DNA of 64,000 nucleotides, from contig NZ_SWDV01000008.1 in assembly GCF_005877905.1 (NCBI RefSeq), positions 1 to 64,000 of the forward strand. The letters are read 5' to 3'. The translations under genes were made by a program, and so were the position numbers. Under the pieces are notes generated by a model. The model ran no database searches. It worked only from the letters and a program-made list of their open reading frames with translations, and had not been told where the DNA came from. Origin of the DNA: Pseudomonas nicosulfuronedens (GTDB taxonomy: Bacteria > Pseudomonadota > Gammaproteobacteria > Pseudomonadales > Pseudomonadaceae). Shown piece after piece: positions 7,589 through 16,372 of the stretch (the first letter of the stretch is position 1; each line of letters begins with the position of its first letter).

Positions 7589-10141
7589 GTGTTGAAGAAA
7601 GTCCTGTTCCAGTTGCATTGGCTGTTCGGTATCAGCGCAGGTCTGGTGCTGGCGCTGATGGGCATCACCGGGGCGATGCTGTCGTTCCAGGATGAAATCC
7701 TGCGCGCCATCAACCCCGACAGCCTGGTGGTGGAAAAGCGCGCCGAGTCCGTGCTGCCCATGGACGAGCTTATCCGCCGGGTGGAGAGCGCCGAGCCGGG
7801 CAAGAAGGTGTCCTTCCTCTGGCTCAAGACCGAGGGCGTGGAATCCGCGCGTCTCTTCTTCACGCCGCCGCCGGGCCAGCGCCGTGGCGAATCGCTCTAT
7901 GTCGACCCGTACACCGCAGAAGCTCTGCCCGCGCCCGTGGGCGAGGGCGCCTTCATGTTCATCATGCAGCTGCATCGCTTCCTCGCCGCTGGCGAAGTCG
8001 GCCAGCGGATCACTGCCGCCTGCACCCTGATCCTGGTCTTCTTCTGCCTCTCCGGGCTGTACCTGCGCTGGCCGCGCAAGGCGCTGAACTGGCGCATCTG
8101 GCTGACTTTCGACTGGCGCAAGAAGGGCCGCGCCTTCAACTGGGACCTGCACGCGGTGGCTGGCACCTGGTGCCTGGTGTTCTACCTCCTGGCCTCGCTG
8201 ACCGGCCTGTACTGGTCCTACGAGTGGTACCGCAACGGCCTGTTCAAGCTGCTCGACGATGCCCCCGCCGGCCAGGCCAAGGGCGGCCAGCGCGGTGGCG
8301 GCAAGCGCGGCCCGGCGCCCGAGGGACCGCCGCCGGTGGTGGATGCCACGGCCATCTGGAACACCGTCGCGCAGACCGGCGGCCCCAACATGACTGCCTA
8401 CAACCTGCGCCTGCCGCCGGTGAAGGGTCAGCCGGCCACCGTGTTCTACCTCCTCGATGACGCCGCCCACGAGCGCGCCTTCAACGAGATGACCATCGAC
8501 CCGGCCAGCGGCAAGCTGCTCAAGCATCGCCGCTATAACGACAGCAGCGCCGGCAAGCAACTGCTCACCAGCGTCTATGCCCTGCACGTGGGCAGCTACT
8601 TCGGCCTTACCGGTCGCATCCTGATGATGCTCGCCAGCCTGGCGATGCCGCTGTTCTTCATCACCGGCTGGCTGCTCTACCTGGACCGCCGCCGCAAGAA
8701 GCGCGCCGCGCTAGCGGCCCGTGGCGGTCTGGAGAACACGGCCGGTGGTGCCGACTCCTGGCTGGTGGGCTACGCCAGCCAGAGTGGCTTTGCCGAGCAA
8801 CTGGCGTGGCAGAGCGCCGGTCAGCTGCAGGCCGCCGGGCTGCCGGTACGTGTCGAGCCGCTGGGCAATCTGGACCGCGCGCAGCTGGAGCAGACCCGTA
8901 ATGCGCTGTTCGTGGTCAGCACCTTCGGTGAAGGCGAGGCGCCGGACAGCGCCCGTGGCTTCGAGCGCCAACTGCTTGGCCAGACCCTGGGGCTCAATGA
9001 CCTGCGCTTTGCCATCCTCGCCCTGGGCGACCGTCAGTACGAACATTTCTGCGGCTTCGCCCGGCGTATGCAGGGCTGGCTGCAGGGGCAGGGCGCGCGC
9101 CCGCTGTTCGATGGCGTGGAAGTGGACAACGGCGACGCCGCCGCGCTGCATGACTGGCAGGTGCGCCTGGCCGAACTCTCCGGCACCGCGCCGCAAGTGG
9201 CCTTCACCGTGCCAGCCTTCGAAGTCTGGACGCTGAGTGGCCGTGAGCACCTCAATCCCGGCAGCCAGGGCGAATCCACCTGGCTGTTGCGCCTGAGTGC
9301 GCCGAACGATTCGCAGATCGACTGGGCCGCTGGCGACCTGGTGGAAATCGTCCCGCGTCAGCCACAGTTCCTCGTCGCCCGCTGGCTCGCCCGCCTCGGC
9401 CTGGATGGCGCCGCCCAGGTGCAGGTGGATGGCCTGGCGATGCCGCTGAAGGACGCCTTGGCTGGCTGCCTGCTGCCGGCGAACCTCGAGCATCTGGTCG
9501 GCCAGCACGGTCAGGCGGTGTACGACGCGCTGATCAAGCTCTCGGTGCGCCAGTACTCCATCGCCTCGCTGCGCAGCGCAGGGGCCATGGAGCTGATCGT
9601 GCGCCAGGAGCAACATGCCGACGGCTCACTGGGCATCTGTTCCGGCTGGCTGACCGAGTACCTGCCCGAAGGCGGCAGCCTGCTGATGCGCCTGCGCCGC
9701 AACCGCAGCTTCCACCTGACCGAGGAGGATCGCCCGCTGATCCTGATCGGCAATGGCACCGGCATCGCCGGCCTGCGCGCACTGCTGCAGGCGAGCGTGG
9801 CCGAGGGCCGCTCGCGCAACTGGTTGCTGTTCGGTGAGCGCAACATTGCCCACGACTTCTACTGCCGCGAGGAACTGGAAGGCCTGTTGGCGCGCGGCGA
9901 ACTGCAGCGCCTGGACGTTGCCTTCTCCCGCGACCAGGACGAGAAGGTCTACGTGCAGGACCGTCTGCGTGCCAGCGGCGAAGTGCTCGCCCAGTGGCTC
10001 GATGACGGCGCGGCAATCTACATTTGCGGCAGCCTGCAAGGCATGGCCGAGGGCGTCGATTGCGCGTTGCGCGAGATGCTTGGCGACGCCGAGGTCGAGG
10101 CGTTGCTGGAGAGCGGGCGCTATCGGCGCGACGTGTACTGA
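7589..10141 (+). CDS. piuB: PepSY-TM / flavodoxin / NAD(P)H reductase fusion PiuB
   Basis: An 850-residue inner-membrane reductase thought to reduce ferric iron of imported siderophores. The N-terminal 370 residues are a PepSY-associated membrane domain with helices near 12-32, 146-165, 195-215 and 350-368, and conserved histidines in HWLFG, LHRFL, DLHAVAG and LHVGSY. A flavodoxin-like FMN domain follows (YASQSGFAEQ, about 390-530), then a ferredoxin-reductase module with FAD motif RQYSIAS and nucleotide motifs LIGNGTGIAG and YICGSLQGMA, as in sulfite reductase flavoprotein. It starts at GTG 7589 with AAGGTG upstream; TTG at 7592 is an alternative. The family partner piuA lies directly upstream. 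Confidence 0.92.
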   Translation: MLKKVLFQLHWLFGISAGLVLALMGITGAMLSFQDEILRAINPDSLVVEKRAESVLPMDELIRRVESAEPGKKVSFLWLKTEGVESARLFFTPPPGQRRGESLYVDPYTAEALPAPVGEGAFMFIMQLHRFLAAGEVGQRITAACTLILVFFCLSGLYLRWPRKALNWRIWLTFDWRKKGRAFNWDLHAVAGTWCLVFYLLASLTGLYWSYEWYRNGLFKLLDDAPAGQAKGGQRGGGKRGPAPEGPPPVVDATAIWNTVAQTGGPNMTAYNLRLPPVKGQPATVFYLLDDAAHERAFNEMTIDPASGKLLKHRRYNDSSAGKQLLTSVYALHVGSYFGLTGRILMMLASLAMPLFFITGWLLYLDRRRKKRAALAARGGLENTAGGADSWLVGYASQSGFAEQLAWQSAGQLQAAGLPVRVEPLGNLDRAQLEQTRNALFVVSTFGEGEAPDSARGFERQLLGQTLGLNDLRFAILALGDRQYEHFCGFARRMQGWLQGQGARPLFDGVEVDNGDAAALHDWQVRLAELSGTAPQVAFTVPAFEVWTLSGREHLNPGSQGESTWLLRLSAPNDSQIDWAAGDLVEIVPRQPQFLVARWLARLGLDGAAQVQVDGLAMPLKDALAGCLLPANLEHLVGQHGQAVYDALIKLSVRQYSIASLRSAGAMELIVRQEQHADGSLGICSGWLTEYLPEGGSLLMRLRRNRSFHLTEEDRPLILIGNGTGIAGLRALLQASVAEGRSRNWLLFGERNIAHDFYCREELEGLLARGELQRLDVAFSRDQDEKVYVQDRLRASGEVLAQWLDDGAAIYICGSLQGMAEGVDCALREMLGDAEVEALLESGRYRRDVY

Positions 10142-10186
10142 TCCTGCGTTGGGTGTAGGTCAATCGCGACGAAGTGGCGTTTTTTT

Positions 10187-10266
10187 TGTAGGAGCGAGCT
10201 TGCTCGCGAGCAGATATCCCGGCAGCTCCGGAGCTGGCTGGGTTCGCGAGCAAGCTCGCTCCTACA
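10187..10266. repeat. REPIN: two inverted REP copies
   Basis: GTAGGAGCGAGCTTGCTCGC appears on the left and its reverse complement on the right, separated by about 35 bases that themselves contain CAGCTCCGGAGCTG. This is the standard Pseudomonas REP doublet; mobilisation would need a RAYT transposase encoded elsewhere. Confidence 0.88.
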
Positions 10267-10298
10267 GGGAAACACTGCACTGCGCTCCCGGCAGTTTC

Positions 10299-10336
10299 GT
10301 AGGGCGCATGAAGTGCCAACGTTATTCGCCCTACGC
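10299..10336. repeat. Short GTAGGGCG...CGCCCTAC palindrome
   Basis: CGTAGGGCG and CGCCCTACG are inverted copies with a 20-base centre. They share the outer arms of the element at 1302-1376 but lack its inner stem. Confidence 0.65.
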
Positions 10337-10358
10337 ACAGCTCCTCAAATGGCACAAA

Positions 10359-10393
10359 CAAAAAGGCCCCCGCGAATGCGGAGGCCTTTTTTG
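10359..10393. terminator. Bidirectional terminator between piuB and lpxO
   Basis: AAAAAGGCCCCCGC and GCGGAGGCCTTTTTT form a hairpin with a short loop and A/T tails on both sides. It sits between convergent genes and can serve both. Confidence 0.88.
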
Positions 10394-10420
10394 GCTATCG
10401 GGGCGCTTGAATCCAGCCGC

Positions 10421-11323
10421 TCAGATCCACAGGAACAGTGCCAGCACCGCCGCGAAGAAGCCCCACTTCTGCAGGTAGTACAGCTTGCGGTTGCGCTTCT
10501 TCAGCGCCTTGCCCTGCAGGCGGATCTTGTACAGCGAGGCGAAGGCGCGGTTGATGCCGCCGGTCTTGTCGCCCGCGTCGTTGGGGGATGCGGCCGCGGC
10601 CATCACATTGCGGCTGAACCAGCGGTTGAACGCCGTCACCCAGCCATACTTCAACGGGCGCTCGATGTCGCAGAAGAGGATCACCCGGTCATGGTCCGTG
10701 GTGTTCTCGGCGTAGTGGATGTAGGTCTCGTCGAACACCACCGCCTCGCCATCGCGCCAGTGGTAGCGCTCGCCGTCCACCTCGATGAAGCAGCCCGGAT
10801 CATTGGGCGTCAGCAGGCCAAGGTGGTAGCGCAGCGAACCGGCGTAGGGGTCGCGGTGGCGCACCAGGCGCGAGCCCGGCGGCAGCTCGGCGAACATCGC
10901 CGCCTTGACCGACGGAATCTGCCGCAGCAGTTCGGTGGTCTTCGGGCACAAGGCGTCGGCGGACGGGTGGCTGTCGTCGTACCACTTCAGGTAGAAACGC
11001 TTCCAGCCGGTCTTGAAGAAGGAATTGAAACCCACGTCGTTGAGTTGGTCGGAGCGCTTGATGCTGCCGGCGTCGCGCAGGTGCAGGGCTTCGCTGCGGA
11101 TGGCTTCCCAGTTATCGCTGAGCAGGCGCATCTCGGGGAATTCGTCGGTCGCCAGGTAGGGGCGGCTCGGCACCTTGGAGAACAGGTACATGAGGCAGTT
11201 GATCGGCGCCAGGAAGCTGGAGTGGTCGCTCAGCTGGCGCGTGAACTTATGGCGCACCCGCCCACGCAGGTGGACATAAACGATGCTCAGGCCGAAGGCG
11301 GCCAGGATGGCGGCTTTGATCAT
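10421..11323 (-). CDS. lpxO: Lipid A 2-hydroxylase LpxO (Fe2+/2-oxoglutarate-dependent)
   Basis: Hydroxylates the 2-position of a secondary acyl chain of lipid A at the inner membrane, an outer-membrane remodelling step. The 300-residue protein has an N-terminal hydrophobic helix (residues 2-16), an aspartyl/asparaginyl-hydroxylase domain with His156-x-Asp158 (RHRDPY), His203 (YIHYAEN) and Arg213 (HDRVIL), and a C-terminal membrane helix (about 283-299). I start at ATG 11323 (MIKAAILAAF); the open frame extends upstream into non-homologous sequence. P. aeruginosa has two lpxO paralogs; this position matches lpxO1. Confidence 0.92.
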   Translation of the reverse strand: MIKAAILAAFGLSIVYVHLRGRVRHKFTRQLSDHSSFLAPINCLMYLFSKVPSRPYLATDEFPEMRLLSDNWEAIRSEALHLRDAGSIKRSDQLNDVGFNSFFKTGWKRFYLKWYDDSHPSADALCPKTTELLRQIPSVKAAMFAELPPGSRLVRHRDPYAGSLRYHLGLLTPNDPGCFIEVDGERYHWRDGEAVVFDETYIHYAENTTDHDRVILFCDIERPLKYGWVTAFNRWFSRNVMAAAASPNDAGDKTGGINRAFASLYKIRLQGKALKKRNRKLYYLQKWGFFAAVLALFLWI

Positions 11324-11450
11324 TCGGGGGTGGTATCCGTTACTACAGACCGGGGATAGTACTCCTCCTGAACGTGACTGAGTATTCTCCGAAGGCCAAA
11401 GGCCAGCCGGTGCAGTAACCTGTGTCGGAGACAGAACCCAGGACCGACCG

Positions 11451-12206
11451 ATGACCGAGCGCACGACGCCAATCCTGCTGAACTGCGACATGGGCGAAAG
11501 CTTCGGCGCCTGGCGCATGGGTGACGACACCCACGCCATGCCGTTGATCGACCAGGCCAACCTCGCCTGCGGCTACCATGCAGGCGACCCGTTGACCATG
11601 CAGCGCACCGTTCGTCTGGCGGTGGAGCAGGACGTCAGCATCGGTGCGCACCCGGCCTACCCGGACCTGGCCGGCTTCGGCCGCCGCCACATGAGCTGCT
11701 CGCCCGAGGAAGTCCACGCCCTGGTGCTCTACCAGATCGGCGCGCTGGACGCCTTCTGCCGCGCCGCCGGTACTCAGGTGGCTTACGTGAAGCCCCATGG
11801 CGCGCTGTACAACGACCTCGTGCGTGACGATGCGCTGCTCGCCGCGGTGCTCGATGCCTGTGCCGCCTACCGCAAGCGCCTGCCGCTGATGGTGCTGGCC
11901 CTGGCTGATAACAACCGCGAACTGCAACTGGCTGACGCTGCCGACGTGCCGCTGATGTTCGAAGCCTTTGCCGATCGTGCCTATCTGCCCGATGGCCAGC
12001 TTGCTCCGCGCCGCCTGCCCAACGCCGTGCACCACGAGCCGCAGCGCATCCTCGACCAGGCCCTGGCCATCGCCCGTGGGGAACCCTTCCCTGACATTGA
12101 CGGCAACCCATTACGCCTGCGCGCCGACAGCCTCTGTGTGCATGGCGACAATCCCGAATCCCTGGCGGTGCTGCGGCGCCTGCGTGGCCTGCTGGACCAG
12201 GCATGA
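11451..12206 (+). CDS. pxpA: 5-oxoprolinase subunit A (LamB/YcsF family)
   Basis: One of three subunits that hydrolyse 5-oxoproline (pyroglutamate) to glutamate with ATP, clearing a spontaneous cyclisation product. The 251-residue protein opens with [11 protein letters not shown] and has [14 protein letters not shown] and VKPHGALYN, all LamB/YcsF hallmarks. It is first of a tightly overlapping operon; pxpB begins on the last four bases (ATGA). It is divergent from lpxO over a 127-base gap that must hold both promoters. Confidence 0.95.
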   Translation: MTERTTPILLNCDMGESFGAWRMGDDTHAMPLIDQANLACGYHAGDPLTMQRTVRLAVEQDVSIGAHPAYPDLAGFGRRHMSCSPEEVHALVLYQIGALDAFCRAAGTQVAYVKPHGALYNDLVRDDALLAAVLDACAAYRKRLPLMVLALADNNRELQLADAADVPLMFEAFADRAYLPDGQLAPRRLPNAVHHEPQRILDQALAIARGEPFPDIDGNPLRLRADSLCVHGDNPESLAVLRRLRGLLDQA

Positions 12207-12880
12207 TCCGCGTCGAAGCCTTCGGCGCCACGGCGCTGCTGATTACCCTCGCCGAGCAGCCCGACGACAGGTTGCCCTTGCGCATTGCCCGCTTGGCCGA
12301 GCGCTTGCGCGCCGAGCTGGGCGTTGCGCTGGCGGATTGCGTGCCGGGCTGGACCACCTTGCTGCTGCATTACGACCTGCTGCGCATCGACCTGCCTCAA
12401 TTGCAGCTCCGCGTGCGAGCGGCCCTGGCGGACTGGCCTGATGACTTCCTCGCCGACCGCGCCGGGCGCCTGCATGAAATCGCCGTGTGGTATGCCGGTG
12501 AAGACCTCGCGGAAGTTGCGCGACTCTGCGGGCTCACCTCCGCCCAGGTGGTCGACCTGCACGCCGGGCGCGACTATTGCGTCGGCGCCATCGGCTTCTC
12601 TCCCGGCTTCGCCTACCTCGGCGAGCTGGACGAACGCCTCGCCTTGCCGCGCCGGGCGACGCCGCGCACGCATGTGCCCGCCGGCAGCCTGGCGATTGCC
12701 GAGCGGCAGACGGCGGTTTATCCACAGGCCTCGCCCGGTGGCTGGCATCTGCTCGGCCGCACCGCGCAACGCCTGTTCGATCCCGGTCAACAGCCGCCTT
12801 GCCCGTTGGCCGTGGGTGATCGCGTGCGTTTCGTACCCCTCGATAAGGCGGCTTATCGCGCGGCCGGAGGCGAGCCATGA
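12203..12880 (+). CDS. pxpB: 5-oxoprolinase subunit B (KipI family)
   Basis: The 225-residue KipI-like subunit of the 5-oxoprolinase complex. Family motifs are FGATALLI near the start, [48 protein letters not shown] and [19 protein letters not shown] (cited as short blocks). It overlaps pxpA by ATGA and pxpC by ATGA, so translation is probably coupled across all three. Confidence 0.95.
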   Translation: MIRVEAFGATALLITLAEQPDDRLPLRIARLAERLRAELGVALADCVPGWTTLLLHYDLLRIDLPQLQLRVRAALADWPDDFLADRAGRLHEIAVWYAGEDLAEVARLCGLTSAQVVDLHAGRDYCVGAIGFSPGFAYLGELDERLALPRRATPRTHVPAGSLAIAERQTAVYPQASPGGWHLLGRTAQRLFDPGQQPPCPLAVGDRVRFVPLDKAAYRAAGGEP

Positions 12881-13794
12881 GCCTGAAAGTCATCGCCTGC
12901 GGCCCGCTGTGTCTGCTGCAGGACGGCGGTCGGAAAGGCTGGCAGCACCTGGGCGTTTCGCCCGGCGGCCCTGTGGATAAACAGGCCGCGGCCTGGGCCA
13001 ATCGACTGCTCGGCAATATGCCAGGCGTGCCGTTGCTGGAAATCGCGCTGGGCGGGGTGGTGCTGGAAGTGCAGGCGGACACCTGGCTGGCGCTGACCGG
13101 TGCCGACGTGCCGGCAACTCTGGATGGCGAGCCGCTGCCGGGTTGGTCGCGCTTTCGCGCAAGGGTAGGGCAGCGCCTGAAACTGGGCTTCGCCCGCGCC
13201 GGTCAACGGGCCTATCTCGCCACTGCCGGAGGCTTCCATGCGCAGTCGATTCTGGGCAGCATTGCGACCCAGACGCGGGAAAAGCTCGGAGGAATTGGCG
13301 GCAATGGCCAGCCGCTCCAAGCCGACGATCTGCTGGAATGCGCAGCCCACGGCGAAGGTTTCACTCTCGGTGCCAGCGTGCCCTGGCCTTATCGACCGGA
13401 CTACTGCGAGACCCCTATCCTGCGCGTGCTGCCCGGCCCGGATGCTTTCAGCGAGGAGCAGCGCCAGGCCTTCTTCGAACAGCGCTGGCAGATCAGCCCG
13501 CAATCCGATCGCATGGGCGTGCGACTGCGCGGCGAGGCACTGAGCGCGCCTCGCCGGCAATGGTCGCTGGGGATCGTGGAAGGCGCCATCCAGGTACCGC
13601 CGGATGGCCAGCCGATTGTCCTGCTGGCCGACCGCCAGACCATGGGCGGCTACCCGTTGCTGGGCGTGCTGCATCCGCTGGACATCGGCCGTCTGGCGCA
13701 ATGCCCGGCGCATAGCGATGTGCGTTTCGTGGCGGCGAGCGTGGAACAGGCGCAGGCGGACCTGCGCGCCTTCCTGCGCTTCTTCTCCGGCTGA
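12877..13794 (+). CDS. pxpC: 5-oxoprolinase subunit C (biotin-dependent carboxyltransferase-like)
   Basis: The 305-residue KipA/urea-amidolyase-related subunit. Motifs are LQDGGRKGWQHLGVSPGGPVD near the N-terminus, LEIALGG, ALTGAD, ATAGGF and TMGGYPLLGVLHPLDIGRLAQ near the C-terminus (short blocks). It is the last gene of the pxpABC operon and ends two bases before the convergent prfH stop, with no obvious terminator hairpin between them. Confidence 0.95.
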   Translation: MSLKVIACGPLCLLQDGGRKGWQHLGVSPGGPVDKQAAAWANRLLGNMPGVPLLEIALGGVVLEVQADTWLALTGADVPATLDGEPLPGWSRFRARVGQRLKLGFARAGQRAYLATAGGFHAQSILGSIATQTREKLGGIGGNGQPLQADDLLECAAHGEGFTLGASVPWPYRPDYCETPILRVLPGPDAFSEEQRQAFFEQRWQISPQSDRMGVRLRGEALSAPRRQWSLGIVEGAIQVPPDGQPIVLLADRQTMGGYPLLGVLHPLDIGRLAQCPAHSDVRFVAASVEQAQADLRAFLRFFSG

Positions 13795-13796
13795 CC

Positions 13797-14408
13797 TCAG
13801 CCTTCGAAGCGTTCGCCACGAAACACCCGGCGCGGATTGCCGCGTTGCAGGTGGTGATGCACCAGCCGGCGTTCGGCACGCAGCTCGCTGCTCGCCTGCT
13901 CCGCGCGTTCCTCCAGCTTGCGGGCAATCAGCAGCAGCGCCAGACGTTTGTTGGCGTGCTGACTGCGCTCGCTCTGGACCTTCACGCTCAGGCCGCTGGC
14001 AACATGGGTGGCGCGCACCGCCGAGTCGGTGGTGTTGACGTGCTGCCCGCCGGGACCGGAGGAGCGCAAGGTTTCGAAGCGCACTTCACCTTCGAGGCTG
14101 GCCGGTGGCGCGTTGAATCGTGCGCCGCCGAAGTACCAGTTCTTGCGCCCGTGGTTGGGCCGGTAAGGGCTGGCGCAGACCCATTGCAGGGTGCCGCTCC
14201 ACTCCTCGGCCAGGGTTGCTGCCGAGTCGCCGTCCAGCGCCAGCAGCACCGAGAGCAGGGTGCCCCGGCGCGGGCCGGCTTCTTCCTCGATCGTGCGAGC
14301 CTCGACCCCGCTGGCTTCGGCCTCGCGCAGCAGTCGCTGCAGGGCCTTGGCCACGGCCAGTGCGCATTCGTCCGGCCCCTGGGCCGCGGTAAGTTGCAGC
14401 AGGATCAT
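13797..14408 (-). CDS. prfH: Peptide chain release factor homolog PrfH (rescue of damaged ribosomes)
   Basis: A 203-residue class I release-factor homolog with SGPGGQHVN, giving the peptidyl-tRNA hydrolysis GGQ at residues 120-122, and a basic C-terminal region ([15 protein letters not shown]). It lacks the long N-terminal domain of RF1/RF2. Established work on PrfH-RtcB pairs shows that PrfH releases the nascent chain from ribosomes whose 16S decoding centre has been cut by a nuclease, after which RtcB reseals the rRNA. I start at the ATG at 14408, which overlaps the rtcB stop (TGATG) with GGGAG upstream; a GTG nine bases earlier is possible. Confidence 0.92.
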   Translation of the reverse strand: MILLQLTAAQGPDECALAVAKALQRLLREAEASGVEARTIEEEAGPRRGTLLSVLLALDGDSAATLAEEWSGTLQWVCASPYRPNHGRKNWYFGGARFNAPPASLEGEVRFETLRSSGPGGQHVNTTDSAVRATHVASGLSVKVQSERSQHANKRLALLLIARKLEERAEQASSELRAERRLVHHHLQRGNPRRVFRGERFEG

Positions 14409-15544
14409 CAGCAGCACTCCCCGCGGGTCTTGTAGGTCAGCACCGGCTTGAGTCGAGCCAGTACCCGCAGCAGGCCCGCTTCGCGCAGTGCACCGACTAC
14501 CGAGTCGATGGCTTTGTAGGCTTCCGGCGCCTCCTCGTAGATCAGCCCGCGATCACCGCAGATCACCCGGCTGCCCAGCGCGGTGCGGGCCAGTTGCTCG
14601 ACGCGATAGCGCGCCGAGAGACGGTCCTTGCACTCGCTGCGCATCCACTTGCGCCCCGCGCCGTGAGCGAGGGAAAAGAGGCTGCGCGGATCGGCGACCG
14701 GCTCCACCAGGTAGCTGTAGTCGCCGCGCGAACCGGGGATGACCATCACCCCGCGATCCGCCGGCGTCGCGCCCTTGCGGTGCAGCCAGCCGTTGATGCC
14801 TTCGACTTGCGCGGGGCTGACGAGGTTGTGGTTCACGTCCAGCACCTGCGCACCATCTGCACGCAGACGGTCGAGCATGCGCAGGGCGATCAGCTGACGG
14901 TTGGCTTCGGCGAAACGCAGCGCGCCGTCGTGGCGAGCCAGGTAGTGCGCACAGTCGTCGGTGCCTTCCTCCAGGCCCTGGTGGCTGAAGCGGTCCACCT
15001 GCTCGCGCAGGATGGCTTCGCCCAGGCCGCGCGAGCCGCTGTGCACCAGCAGGAGCAGGTGGCGACGGTCGAGACCGAGGGCTGCCACGGCGGCTTCGTC
15101 GTAGAGCTGATCGAGCTGCTGCAGCTCGGCGAAGTGGTTGCCTCCGCCGATGGTGCCCAGCGAGTGCTCGTGGCCGCAGGGTGGCAGAGCGAAGCCGGCA
15201 ATGCGCTCGCTCCAGTCTTCGTCCAGCGGGCCGTCGAGGTTGCCCAGGCGCTTCTCCAGCTTGTCCAGGTTCAGCTTGGCGGTGGCGATATCGGTGCGCC
15301 ACAGCGCCATGCCGCAGCCGATGTCGTTGCCCACCAGCGCCGGATACAGGCGGCCGATGGAGAAGAACGCCGCGCCGATCGGGTAGCCGCGCCCGGGATG
15401 CAGGTCCGGCATGCCGGCGACCCGTTGCATGCCCGGCAGGCGGGCGGTGGTTTCAAGTTGCTGGATCGCTTTACCTTCGATCCAGGTGTCGTCCGCGGCA
15501 ATCAGGGTGATGCCGGCGGACAGATTTTGGATGCAATTGCCCAT
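14408..15544 (-). CDS. rtcB: RNA ligase RtcB, PrfH-associated subtype (RtcB2)
   Basis: A GTP- and Mn2+-dependent ligase joining 2',3'-cyclic phosphate or 3'-phosphate ends to 5'-OH RNA ends. At 378 residues it matches the short PrfH-linked subtype. Metal ligands are visible: Asp74 and Cys77 in VGNDIGCG, His137 in GGGNHF, His168 in VHSGSRG and His239 in DVNHN. The guanylylated histidine is His294 in [20 protein letters not shown] is the family loop. There is no rtcR regulator or rtcA cyclase beside it, unlike the classical E. coli rtc operon, which supports the rRNA-repair role with prfH. The start is ATG 15544 (MGNCIQNLS); upstream frame sequence is not homologous. Confidence 0.94.
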   Translation of the reverse strand: MGNCIQNLSAGITLIAADDTWIEGKAIQQLETTARLPGMQRVAGMPDLHPGRGYPIGAAFFSIGRLYPALVGNDIGCGMALWRTDIATAKLNLDKLEKRLGNLDGPLDEDWSERIAGFALPPCGHEHSLGTIGGGNHFAELQQLDQLYDEAAVAALGLDRRHLLLLVHSGSRGLGEAILREQVDRFSHQGLEEGTDDCAHYLARHDGALRFAEANRQLIALRMLDRLRADGAQVLDVNHNLVSPAQVEGINGWLHRKGATPADRGVMVIPGSRGDYSYLVEPVADPRSLFSLAHGAGRKWMRSECKDRLSARYRVEQLARTALGSRVICGDRGLIYEEAPEAYKAIDSVVGALREAGLLRVLARLKPVLTYKTRGECC

Positions 15545-15638
15545 TGTCCAATCCCATGAGGAATGAAACGAAAAAAGAGGATGGGGGCAGGCCGGAGCCG
15601 GGCAATGCGATGCCGCCAAAGGGGCGGCGGGGAAACGA

Positions 15639-15680
15639 TTACGCCAGACGCGACCTGCAAAGGGTGATCAGTGCTTGCAT
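15639..15680 (-). CDS. Possible 13-residue leader peptide upstream of rtcB
   Basis: On the minus strand, AAAGGAGAGACATC precedes an ATG with ideal spacing. The frame encodes MQALITLCRSRLA and then TAA, 94 bases before the rtcB start. A GCCGCC/GGCGGC hairpin (15612-15628) follows the stop, and a T6 run is at 15571-15576. The ribosome site here is far better than that of rtcB itself. Whether the peptide or the act of translating it matters is unknown; it could also be chance. Confidence 0.4.
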   Translation of the reverse strand: MQALITLCRSRLA

Positions 15681-15754
15681 GATGTCTCTCCTTTGCTGTC
15701 GGTGGATGGGACGGTGGCGAATGATAGGCGCGCAGCCGCCCGCGCGCAATCCCG

Positions 15755-16237
15755 CTATTTCGGCAGGTGCCGCAGCGGCAGGGGGGCCGACTCCTTCACC
15801 GTCTGGATGGCGAAGTTGCTGCGGATATCGCTGACGCCCGGCAGCTTGAGCAGGGTGCCGGTGAGGAACTGCTCATAGGCGCGCAGGTCGGGCAGCACCA
15901 CTTGCAGGAGGAAGTCCGACTCGCCGCTGACCAGGTGTACCGAGATGACTTCCGGCAGGTCGATCACTGCCTGGCGGAAGGCGGCGGCACTGGTGTCGCT
16001 GTGGCGTTCCACTTTCACCCCGACGAACACGGTCAGCCCCAGGCCGACTTCGTCGCGCCCCAGCTCCGCGTGGTAGCCACGAATCATGCCGGCTTCTTCG
16101 AGAATGCGGACGCGCCGCAGGCAAGGGGAGGGCGACAGGCCGATTTCTTCGGCGAGCTGCACGTTGGTCAGGCGGCCGTCGCGCTGCAAGGCAGCGAGAA
16201 TGCGGTGGTCATAGGCGTCCAGTTTTTGGATTGGCAT
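15755..16237 (-). CDS. Lrp/AsnC-family transcriptional regulator
   Basis: A 160-residue regulator with an N-terminal winged helix-turn-helix (LDAYDHRILAALQRDGRLT, then LAEEIGLSPSPCLRRV, about residues 6-60) and a C-terminal RAM ligand-binding domain (SGESDFLLQVVLPD). Lrp-type proteins bind amino acids and form octamers. The divergent gene encodes a LysE-family exporter, so a local amino-acid-responsive switch for that exporter is likely. It corresponds in position to PA4508. Confidence 0.92.
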   Translation of the reverse strand: MPIQKLDAYDHRILAALQRDGRLTNVQLAEEIGLSPSPCLRRVRILEEAGMIRGYHAELGRDEVGLGLTVFVGVKVERHSDTSAAAFRQAVIDLPEVISVHLVSGESDFLLQVVLPDLRAYEQFLTGTLLKLPGVSDIRSNFAIQTVKESAPLPLRHLPK

Positions 16238-16248
16238 GAGTGACTACT

Positions 16249-16282
16249 CAATTGGCTTTAGGTTGGCAGGATATGCCAATTG
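16249..16282. promoter_or_regulatory. Inverted repeat, candidate Lrp-type operator
   Basis: CAATTGGC and GCCAATTG are perfect 8-base inverted copies separated by 18 bases, placed 12 bases upstream of the regulator start and before the divergent exporter gene. Position and symmetry suggest an operator for the adjacent Lrp-type protein. Confidence 0.6.
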
Positions 16283-16372
16283 TTAGCGCCAGGATGGTCG
16301 AATACGCAAGCACCTGCCTGGGCCTTCAGGCATAGAATCCTTATCCGCAATCACTGCTTCGGAGTGGCTCTT

